A stretch of 9,302 nucleotides of DNA. It comes from Streptosporangiaceae bacterium. Lineage in GTDB: Bacteria; Actinomycetota; Actinomycetes; Streptosporangiales; Streptosporangiaceae. The notes beneath the pieces are model-generated. The model searched no databases, was not told the origin of the DNA, and saw only the letters and a list, made by a program, of their open reading frames with translations. Shown here one piece after another: positions 1 to 4,800 of the stretch. Every line of letters begins with the position of its first letter. Positions within the stretch are counted from its first letter, which is position 1. The stretch is from assembly GCA_030039095.1 (NCBI GenBank), contig JASHQP010000274.1:1-9302 (forward strand), written 5' to 3'. Both the position numbers and the translations under genes were made by a program.

Positions 1-1142
1 GCGTGCACGGACGTCGTGGCGAGCCGGCCGGGCAGCGTGGTCCGCCGCGGCCCGTCGCCGACCTCGGCCCAGTAGCCGCGGGCCTGCAGCTGGGCGCTGC
101 CCGCCACGTCGGACGTGTCGTAGATCGGCACGCACAGCAGCTTGCGGCCGACCGCGGCCTCGAGGATCTCTGCCTTGGTCTTGCGCTTCAGGAAGGCCGC
201 GATGATCTGCCTGGCGTCGTCCATGTCGGCGTCCGTGAACGTCCCGGCCTTGACCAGGGCGGGCATCTGGCGCCAGTCCAGGCTGGCGAACCCCGCGACC
301 GGCTCGCCCTCGTCGGCGAGCCACCCGAACAGGGAGTTGGTGAAGCCGCCGGTCGCCGGGCCGACGCCCAGGTGCAGCTCGGCCAGCCCGTCCTTGCAGT
401 CCCACTTCTTCAGCGTCGGCCGGGTCCCGGAGCCGCTGCCGGACTGGTCGATCCGCCTGACGGGCCTGTCCCACTCGGGCCGCTCGTCGCCGACCGCGTG
501 GGCGAGCACCCGGCCGAGGGTCGCGATGCCGAGGCTGGCCTGCGCGGACACGTCGACGTGCTGCCCGCGGCCGGTCCGCAGCCGTGCGTGATGCGCGATG
601 AGCGCCCCGGCGGCCGCGTCGGCCGAGGCGTGCAGGAAGGCCTGGGGCAGCGAGATGCGCACCGGCCCGCGCACCTCGTCCCGGTGCGGGTCCAGCGGGC
701 CGCCGGCCGCCCAGCAGATGAGATCGGTGGCGGCGTAGTCCGCCTTCGGCCCGGTGCGGCCGAACGGGGTGATGGAGACGTAGATCAGGGCCGGGTTCTC
801 TTCGCGCAGCTGCGGCCAGTCCAGGCCGGCCTGCGCCATCCGGCCGGGCGGCGCGGACTCGATGAGGAAGTCGGCGCTCGCCGCGAGCCCGCGGACCAGC
901 GCCCGGCCGTCCTCGGCGCCGATGTCGGCGGTGACGCCGCGCTTCCCCGCGGCGTAGGTGTCCCACAGCAGCGACCGCTTTTCGCCGCCGGCCTCCCGGA
1001 ACGGGCCGCATCCACGCGCGGTCGAGCCACCGGGCGGCTCGACCGCGACGACATCGGCGCCGAGGTCGCTCAGGATCCGGCCGGCCAGCAGGCCGCGCTC
1101 GTCGGTGAGGTCGAGCACCCGGTAGCGGTCGAGGAACGCCAT
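1..1142 (-). CDS. Class III (CaiB/BaiF) CoA-transferase, 3' end outside window
   Basis: Family III CoA-transferases move CoA between carboxylic acids in the cytoplasm. The frame is open from an ATG at 1142 to the left window edge, giving about 380 residues; the family is usually about 390-420, so only the C-terminal tail is missing. Family signs are the N-terminal segment LLAGRILSDLGADVVAVEPP (residues 18-37), FGRTGP (127-132), TDLICWAAGG (139-148) and TGRGQHVDVS (190-199). The region that should hold the nucleophilic Asp (166-175, PQAFLHASAD) has no Asp where I would align it by eye to formyl-CoA transferase; D175 lies a few residues later. This may be a divergent subfamily with altered chemistry. 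It starts 12 nt after the DUF35 stop, has only a weak purine/G-rich Shine-Dalgarno, and is probably the last known gene of the thiolase operon. The family is secure; the substrate is unknown. Confidence 0.9.
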   Translation of the reverse strand, partial: MAFLDRYRVLDLTDERGLLAGRILSDLGADVVAVEPPGGSTARGCGPFREAGGEKRSLLWDTYAAGKRGVTADIGAEDGRALVRGLAASADFLIESAPPGRMAQAGLDWPQLREENPALIYVSITPFGRTGPKADYAATDLICWAAGGPLDPHRDEVRGPVRISLPQAFLHASADAAAGALIAHHARLRTGRGQHVDVSAQASLGIATLGRVLAHAVGDERPEWDRPVRRIDQSGSGSGTRPTLKKWDCKDGLAELHLGVGPATGGFTNSLFGWLADEGEPVAGFASLDWRQMPALVKAGTFTDADMDDARQIIAAFLKRKTKAEILEAAVGRKLLCVPIYDTSDVAGSAQLQARGYWAEVGDGPRRTTLPGRLATTSVH

Positions 1143-1154
1143 CGGCCCGGCCCG

Positions 1155-1550
1155 TCAGGCGAGCAGGAAGGCCGGGACCGTTTCATGGTCCGGCACCTGC
1201 TCGAAGGTGAGCCGCAGCCGCTGCCCGGCTGCCAACTGCGCCGGATCCGCGTCGAGCACCTCGGCCCACCAGAACGGCCCCTCGTCGAACTCGGCGATGA
1301 CGACCACGGAGGGCTTCGGGGCCTCGCCGTCGGAGCCGCGGTGGTGCACCACGGCCCAGCTGACGACCGTCGCACCGCCCGCGGCGGGCTGCCAGCCAAG
1401 CTGCTGCGACTCGCAGTTCGGGCAGCGCGCTGCGTCGGGCTCGGCCAGCCCCCCGCAGTCCGTGCAGTGCCGCAGCAGAAACTGCCCGCGGGCGGTGCCG
1501 TCGAAGAACTCCGCTGTGGCGGCGTCACGCCGCACGGCGGTTGCTGCCAT
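1155..1550 (-). CDS. Zn-ribbon/OB-fold DUF35 protein, partner of the adjacent thiolase-like protein
   Basis: This is a 131-residue stand-alone DUF35 protein. The N-terminal helix (about residues 8-25) leads into a rubredoxin-like zinc ribbon with C29-x2-C32 and C43-x2-C46. An OB-fold follows (about 55-125), with the typical segments VVSWAVVHH and SVVVIAEFDEGP. Such proteins bind next to thiolase-fold enzymes: in steroid side-chain degradation the DUF35 domain of ChsH2 is needed for the aldolase Ltp2. Here it is encoded 25 nt downstream of a thiolase-like gene, and the two probably form a complex in the cytoplasm. The ATG at 1550 is preceded by GGAAGGAG at 9-nt spacing, which supports this start. 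No MaoC hydratase domain is fused to it, unlike ChsH2. The family is sure; the partner is inferred from gene order. Confidence 0.92.
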   Translation of the reverse strand: MAATAVRRDAATAEFFDGTARGQFLLRHCTDCGGLAEPDAARCPNCESQQLGWQPAAGGATVVSWAVVHHRGSDGEAPKPSVVVIAEFDEGPFWWAEVLDADPAQLAAGQRLRLTFEQVPDHETVPAFLLA

Positions 1551-1575
1551 CGGGCTCAGCTCCTTCCTGCGCCGC

Positions 1576-2778
1576 TCATGCGGCCGCGGCCGTGCCGAGC
1601 ACGAGGGTGGCGTGGTGGTCGAGGACTCCGCCGTTGCCGCTGACGAGCACCACGTCGTGCCGCCCGACCTGGCGGTCGCCTGCCTGGCCGCGTGCCTGGA
1701 TCACGGCTTCGGACAGCGGCGTCATGCCCCACAGGTAGTATCCGGACAGCTCGCCGCCGCCGGTGTTGAGCGCCAGCTTGCCGCCGGGCCCGAGCACGCC
1801 GCTGGCCGCGAACGGGCCGCCCTCGCCCTTGGCGCAGAAGCCGTAGTCCTCCAGGGTGATCACGACGGTGTACGTGTAGCAGTCGTAGAGCTCGGCGACG
1901 TCGACGTCGGTGATCCCGACGCCCGCCATGGCCAGCGCCTCCGGGCCGGCCGTCGCCGCGCCCGAGACAAGGCCGAAGGTCTCCCTGGAGCGGCCGGGGT
2001 GGGCCTGCGCCCAGCCCAGCAGGTGCACCGGCGGCTGCGCCAGGCTGGCGGCGCGCTCGGCCGACGTCACGATCACCGCGACGCCGCCGTTGCTGACCAG
2101 GCAGCAGTCCAGCAGGTGCAGCGGCTCGGCGATCCACCGGGAGGACTGGTGGTCGTCGAGGCTGATCGGGTCGCGCATCTGGGCGAGCGGGCTGAGCGCC
2201 GCCCACTGGCGCTGCGCGACCGCCACGTGGCCGAACTGCTCGCTGGTGGTCCCGTAGCGAGCCATGTGGCGGCGCGCCGCGAGCGCGTACATCGTGTTCG
2301 CGGCGCCGATCCCGGAAGCGGTCAGCAGCCCCCGCCAGCCCTCCGGCGCCCACCGCGACCCGTCGTACGCGCCGCCGGTGGCGCGGCCCTCCCGCAGCGG
2401 AGCGTCGGCGAACACGCAGGCCACGGTCTGCGCCATGCCGGCCATCACGGCCATGGCGGCGTACTGCACCATCGCCCCGGCCGTGGCGCCGAAGGACTGC
2501 ATGTCGGATTGCAGGCGCAGGCCGGTCAGCCCGAGCATCCGGCTCAGCCCGAGGCCGGGTCCGTGCGTCACGCCCGAGGACGTCAGCAGGCCATCCACGT
2601 CATCGAGCCGCAGGCCCGCGTCGGCGACGGCGAGGAGCACGGCCTGCGCGGCAAAGTCGGCGTTCCCCAGCCCGAACACCTTGCCGATCTGCGTCATCCC
2701 GAGGCCGGCGATGACCGGGCGCCGGCCGGCCGGAACGGATGCGGGGCCAGGACGGCCGGCGTCGCCGGCGCTGGTCAT
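1576..2778 (-). CDS. Thiolase-like protein (SCP-x/Ltp type), probable CoA-thioester retro-aldolase
   Basis: A 400-residue thiolase-fold protein, normal length for the SCP-x/lipid-transfer-protein branch. The core begins at PVIAGLGMTQIGK (21-33) after a disordered N-terminus. Classical thiolases use a nucleophilic Cys in a CxSG segment, a His in GHPxG, and a second Cys in a CxG segment. Here the matching places read SFGATAG (95-101), SGYYLWGMTP (345-354) and SGNGG (380-384), so all three catalytic residues are absent. Present instead are ELYDCYTYT (296-304), GFCAKGEGG (313-321) and NTGGGELSGYY (338-348), with tyrosines Y298, Y301, Y347 and Y348. This matches thiolase-fold aldolases such as Ltp2, which cleave beta-hydroxyacyl-CoA together with a DUF35 protein, better than true thiolases. 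An in-frame TGA 21 nt upstream rules out earlier starts. The ATG overlaps the stop of a short upstream ORF. Aldolase activity is inferred. Confidence 0.88.
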   Translation of the reverse strand: MTSAGDAGRPGPASVPAGRRPVIAGLGMTQIGKVFGLGNADFAAQAVLLAVADAGLRLDDVDGLLTSSGVTHGPGLGLSRMLGLTGLRLQSDMQSFGATAGAMVQYAAMAVMAGMAQTVACVFADAPLREGRATGGAYDGSRWAPEGWRGLLTASGIGAANTMYALAARRHMARYGTTSEQFGHVAVAQRQWAALSPLAQMRDPISLDDHQSSRWIAEPLHLLDCCLVSNGGVAVIVTSAERAASLAQPPVHLLGWAQAHPGRSRETFGLVSGAATAGPEALAMAGVGITDVDVAELYDCYTYTVVITLEDYGFCAKGEGGPFAASGVLGPGGKLALNTGGGELSGYYLWGMTPLSEAVIQARGQAGDRQVGRHDVVLVSGNGGVLDHHATLVLGTAAAA

Positions 2779-2807
2779 CGCGCGCCGCCGCGGCGGTCAA
2801 GGCTCAT
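2775..2807 (-). CDS. Ten-codon upstream ORF translationally coupled to the thiolase-like gene
   Basis: The mRNA leader of the thiolase operon holds ATG-AGC-CTT-GAC-CGC-CGC-GGC-GGC-GCG-CGA-TGA (peptide MSLDRRGGAR). A consensus AGGAGG lies 4 nt before its ATG, whereas the thiolase ATG has no recognisable Shine-Dalgarno of its own. The stop and the thiolase start share an ATGA overlap, the standard arrangement for termination-reinitiation. It may be a leader that loads ribosomes for the thiolase, or a small regulatory peptide rich in Arg and Gly. No conservation data are available here. Confidence 0.5.
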   Translation of the reverse strand: MSLDRRGGAR

Positions 2808-2811
2808 CCGG

Positions 2812-2817
2812 CCTCCT
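2812..2817 (-). promoter_or_regulatory. Consensus ribosome binding site AGGAGG of the upstream ORF
   Basis: AGGAGG on the minus strand lies 4 nt before the ATG at 2807 but about 33 nt before the thiolase ATG, too far to serve the latter directly. It is the only strong site in the leader, which is the reason for proposing that the thiolase is translated by coupling. Confidence 0.7.
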
Positions 2818-2828
2818 ATCCATGATAA

Positions 2829-2837
2829 TGAAATTCA
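2829..2837. promoter_or_regulatory. Palindrome TGAAATTCA at the expected transcription start (candidate operator)
   Basis: TGAA-A-TTCA is a perfect 4+4 palindrome just downstream of the -10 box of the thiolase promoter. It is flanked by ATAA (2825-2828) and TTAT (2840-2843), so the wider site is nearly symmetric apart from two extra G residues on one side. A repressor bound here would block transcription start. No regulator gene is intact in the window, so the binding protein is unknown. Confidence 0.35.
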
Positions 2838-2838
2838 G

Positions 2839-2866
2839 GTTATAAGCCGCGCACTGCCGACGTCAA
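2839..2866 (-). promoter_or_regulatory. Sigma-70-type promoter of the thiolase-DUF35-CoA-transferase operon
   Basis: On the minus strand TTGACG (2866-2861) is followed by a 16-nt spacer and TATAAC (2844-2839), close to the TTGACA/TATAAT consensus. The predicted start is near 2832, giving a leader of about 50 nt before the thiolase ATG that contains the upstream ORF. It lies in an AT-rich island within otherwise GC-rich DNA. Confidence 0.65.
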
Positions 2867-2893
2867 TCCTCTGGCCTGTGGTCCGGACATGCG

Positions 2894-2928
2894 GCGGGCG
2901 CCCCGGAACCGTGTCCCAGGGCGCCCGC
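2894..2928 (-). terminator. Hairpin terminator after the solute-binding protein gene
   Basis: A perfect 10-bp inverted repeat (GCGGGCGCCC at 2894-2903 and GGGCGCCCGC at 2919-2928) encloses a 15-nt loop, 21 nt after the solute-binding protein stop. No U-tract follows, as is common for actinomycete terminators. It separates this gene from the promoter of the thiolase operon downstream. Confidence 0.6.
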
Positions 2929-2948
2929 TCACTGTAAGGCTCGGGCCG

Positions 2949-4106
2949 TCAGCCGACGCCCCAGAGGGCCTCGTACTCGGACTTGTAGTTGACGACTTCC
3001 GGGAACGCCTGGGCCGACACCGGCGGTGCGTTCTTCGGGGTAAGCAGCCACAGCGGCGGCGCGACCGACGGCGTCACCGGGACGCCGGCGGCGTTCTGTG
3101 CGGCGGCGGTCACCATCGACCAGAGCGCTTCGTAGTACGGGAACGCGACGTCGAAGGCCTCCTGCCCGGAGTGCAGGTACTGGATGTTCGTCGGGGTGGC
3201 ACCCTGCCCGACGATCTTCACGTCCCTGAGGCCGGCCGCCTTCAGCGCGGCAGGCAGCCCGATCGTCAGCCCGTCCGTCGTGGCCACGACGTAGTGGATC
3301 TGGGGATGGGCCCGCAGGTAGGACGTGATCGTGGTCGTCGCGTTGGCAATGTTGGCCAGGGCGATGCCGATCTCGCTCACCTTGCACGTCGGGCAGTAGT
3401 TGTTCATCGCCGCCTTGTAGTCGGTGACCGCCGTGCTCAGGATCTGGTACGCCGGCAGGTTCACGATGAGCGACTGGCCGGTGTCCTTGGAGTCCGCCGC
3501 GACGAACGCCGCCTGCGCGCCGCCGACGGGCCCGACCTGCGACGGTATGTCGATCGCGTAGCCAATGCCGGTAGCGGCGCCGGGGAGGTCCGTGATGCAG
3601 CAAGCGTCTATGAACGTCCCGTTCTTCTTGAGCGCGGGCACCTCGGAGGCGAACAGCGCCTGCGGGATCGCGGTGTACAGGACGGCGGCCGGCTTGGCTT
3701 GCACGACCTGGTTGAAGTCACTCTTCCACTCCTGCGTGCTGCCGTCATTGTTCAGCACGACCGTCTTCCAGCCGAGCGCGTCGCCGGCCTGCGTCGCGAT
3801 CGCACCTTCCTGCGTGCACTCGGGGGTCGCGCCGCAGGCGATCCAGTACATGGTCTTGCCCTTGGGCACCGGCTTGCTGATCTTGACTGTGCTGGTGATC
3901 TGCGTGGGCCGCTGCTCGTACTTGGCGAGGAGCGCCTCGGCCTTCGCCAGGCCGGCCTTGTCTGCGGCGCTGAGGCCGCCGCTGCTTGAACTGCCACTGC
4001 CGGAACTGCTGGAACCGCACGCCGCGACGATCAGGCTGACCGCGACGGCGAGCAGCAAGACGACGGAGCGAGCGGCCAGCCGGCGAGACCCGAGCACTCT
4101 AGGCAT
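2949..4106 (-). CDS. Lipoprotein solute-binding protein, type 1 periplasmic-binding (ribose/sugar ABC) fold
   Basis: A 385-residue exported lipoprotein. It starts with MPRVLGSRRL, a hydrophobic segment (about 13-29) and the lipobox VAAC with lipid-anchored C30. A Ser/Gly-rich linker (31-44) comes next. The mature part carries the two-lobe binding fold of ribose/LacI-type proteins: MYWIACG (86-92), QAKPAAVLYT (136-145), the middle region at 205-245, and VVATTDGLTIGLPAALKAAG (273-292). It would catch a small ligand outside the membrane for an ABC importer. Six cysteines in the mature part (C91, C97, C169, C170, C238 and C241, the last two as CPTC) are unusual and may form disulfides. The start at 4106 is chosen over one 39 codons earlier because GGAGG lies 5 nt before it and the upstream stretch holds the promoter. 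No permease or ATPase is adjacent. The ligand is unknown; its neighbours suggest a carboxylic or polyketide-like compound rather than proving a sugar. Confidence 0.88.
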   Translation of the reverse strand: MPRVLGSRRLAARSVVLLLAVAVSLIVAACGSSSSGSGSSSSGGLSAADKAGLAKAEALLAKYEQRPTQITSTVKISKPVPKGKTMYWIACGATPECTQEGAIATQAGDALGWKTVVLNNDGSTQEWKSDFNQVVQAKPAAVLYTAIPQALFASEVPALKKNGTFIDACCITDLPGAATGIGYAIDIPSQVGPVGGAQAAFVAADSKDTGQSLIVNLPAYQILSTAVTDYKAAMNNYCPTCKVSEIGIALANIANATTTITSYLRAHPQIHYVVATTDGLTIGLPAALKAAGLRDVKIVGQGATPTNIQYLHSGQEAFDVAFPYYEALWSMVTAAAQNAAGVPVTPSVAPPLWLLTPKNAPPVSAQAFPEVVNYKSEYEALWGVG

Positions 4107-4111
4107 CAGTG

Positions 4112-4116
4112 CCTCC
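4112..4116 (-). promoter_or_regulatory. Ribosome binding site GGAGG fixing the start of the solute-binding protein
   Basis: GGAGG on the minus strand, 5 nt before the ATG at 4106, sits directly ahead of a typical lipoprotein signal peptide. This decides against the longer reading from 4223. Confidence 0.75.
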
Positions 4117-4149
4117 AAATGGGATGAGAGTTGGCGGGGGCGGCCAAAG

Positions 4150-4186
4150 TTGACCCATATCATAATCATCATTAGCAGGAGGTCAA
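4150..4186 (-). promoter_or_regulatory. Promoter of the solute-binding protein gene with flanking TTGACC inverted repeat
   Basis: On the minus strand TTGACC (4186-4181), a 16-nt spacer and TATGAT (4164-4159) form a good sigma-70-type promoter, with an expected start near 4152 and a leader of about 46 nt. TTGACC also occurs on the plus strand at 4150-4155, so the AT-rich core is bracketed by a 6-bp inverted repeat with a 25-nt spacer. The second copy could belong to an operator or to a weak divergent promoter toward the toxin-antitoxin relic. Confidence 0.6.
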
Positions 4187-4225
4187 GGAGTCCCAGAGCG
4201 GCCGTTCGGTAACGATCCGGCACCT

Positions 4226-4339
4226 ATGAGCAGCACGATCGCGCCCCACGCCGACGCTGCACCCAGAGCACTCCGGCCCGTCCGGCGCGCCGGCGAGTCG
4301 GTATCCCTGGAAGAGCTCGAAGCCGAGTTCGGCCGCTAG
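4226..4339 (+). pseudogene. RelB-like antitoxin remnant
   Basis: A 37-codon frame whose end, GESVSLEELEAEFGR, resembles the C-terminal toxin-binding tail of RelB/Phd-type antitoxins in actinobacteria. The N-terminal DNA-binding part is missing; the first 20 or so residues are low-complexity Ala/Arg/Pro sequence. It stands 4 nt before a RelE-like toxin start, as in an intact operon. The resemblance is judged by eye on a short stretch, so a chance ORF is possible. Confidence 0.4.
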
Positions 4340-4343
4340 CCCC

Positions 4344-4412
4344 GTGGCCGGCTACACGGTCGAGACGCGCCCGGCGGTCCGCAAGGCCAGCGGCATGGTG
4401 GGTCTTTCATGA
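4344..4412 (+). pseudogene. RelE/ParE-like toxin, N-terminal remnant
   Basis: From a GTG at 4344 the frame reads AGYTVETRPAVRKASG, close to the usual first strand and helix of RelE-family toxins (Y-x-V-x-x-x-x-A-x-R/K-x-x). It ends after 22 codons at a TGA that lies in the left arm of the 19-bp inverted repeat starting at 4408. The rest of the toxin (normally about 85-90 residues) is gone, so the gene appears cut by whatever placed the repeat here. It is not functional. Confidence 0.45.
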
Positions 4413-4460
4413 TCCCGGAGGATTGTCAGTCGTATTCGCTAACAATCCTCCGGGATCATG
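4408..4460. repeat. Perfect 19-bp inverted repeat with 15-nt loop
   Basis: CATGATCCCGGAGGATTGT at 4408-4426 is matched exactly by its reverse complement at 4442-4460, around the loop at 4427-4441. No mismatch occurs in 19 bp. There is no T-run on either side, so an ordinary terminator is not favoured. Both strands carry a GGAGGA motif and an ATG within the arms. It interrupts the toxin remnant, which suggests a miniature element, a pair of transposon ends left after decay, or a recombination site. I do not recognise the family. Confidence 0.8.
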
Positions 4461-4509
4461 GCCAGCTTCGCCTCGCTCTCGCTGGGGTGCGCGGTGAAGC
4501 GGTGAAAGG

Positions 4510-4590
4510 GCGCCCGCCGTCCCTGGCCGACCCGTTGCCGGGTAGGTCCAGCGCGAGGCAGCGGAACCGCTGGCCCAGATCGCCGGCCAT
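4510..4590 (-). pseudogene. Possible alpha/beta-hydrolase fragment
   Basis: A minus-strand frame from ATG 4590 gives MAGDLGQRFRCLALDLPGNG followed by SARDGGR, which resembles the early strand-helix segment of alpha/beta-hydrolases (RxRCLALDLPGHG). Similarity stops after about 27 residues and the frame ends without a nucleophile elbow. It may be a gene scrap or a chance resemblance. It abuts, on the opposite strand, the MarR-like scrap that begins at about 4591. Confidence 0.3.
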
Positions 4591-4719
4591 GAACTCGCCA
4601 GCTCCGCGCGGGCACAGCGCAACGCCTGGCTCGACGAGCGGCTGCGCGCTCTCAGCGCCGGGGACCGCGCAGTGATCGCCCGCGCTACGGCGCTGCTCGG
4701 CAGCATCGCCGACTCCTGA
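4591..4719 (+). pseudogene. MarR-family regulator, C-terminal remnant
   Basis: The plus-strand frame ending at TGA 4717-4719 reads ELASSARAQRNAWLDERLRA and then LSAGDRAVIARATALLGSIA before the final DS. This matches the last two helices of MarR regulators (RNAWLxERLxAL...DRAxxxxAxxLLxxIA), which form the dimer interface. No winged-helix DNA-binding part and no start codon precede it; the frame is closed by TAG at 4543. It is a 3' remnant without function. Confidence 0.5.
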
Positions 4720-4800
4720 CCACTTCTTCTGGGTTGTGCGACCGGGAGGGACCGGCAGCCAGGCGCGGCCTGTGGCCGTCGGCGTGGCCGAGGTGCGGAG
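4720..4800. other. Short gene-free stretch after the SDR gene
   Basis: There is no coding signal here on either strand. A weak GC-rich stem (CAGGC/GCCTG around a GCG loop, near 4759-4771) could help end SDR transcription, but it is short and I do not call a terminator. Confidence 0.3.

Noticed and set aside
3..1643. Plus-strand open frame of 546 codons opposite the CoA-transferase and DUF35 genes
   Set aside because: It is Arg/Gly/Pro-rich with no family features and lies antisense to two well-supported genes. Such long shadow frames are expected at this GC content.
1576..2778. Naming the gene as a true acetyl-CoA acetyltransferase
   Set aside because: The Cys, His and Cys needed for thiolysis or condensation are not present at the expected motifs.
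1207..2937. Plus-strand open frame of 576 codons across the thiolase-like gene
   Set aside because: It covers the antisense of three features, has low-complexity composition and no recognisable domain.
2889..3989. Plus-strand open frame of 366 codons opposite the solute-binding protein
   Set aside because: Composition is that of an antisense frame; the minus strand encodes a complete lipoprotein with signal peptide and ribosome binding site.
4107..4223. N-terminal extension of the solute-binding protein to an ATG at 4223
   Set aside because: The 39 extra residues would precede the signal peptide, and their DNA holds the -35/-10 promoter and the GGAGG site of the shorter form.
4408..4460. 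Reading the 19-bp inverted repeat as a rho-independent terminator
   Set aside because: No intact gene ends into it and there is no T-run on either side. A repeat or mobile-element origin fits better, though termination cannot be excluded.
4407..4706. Minus-strand 99-codon frame in the gene graveyard
   Set aside because: It runs through the inverted repeat and antisense to the MarR-like fragment with low-complexity Ser/Arg/Ala composition; no start signal.
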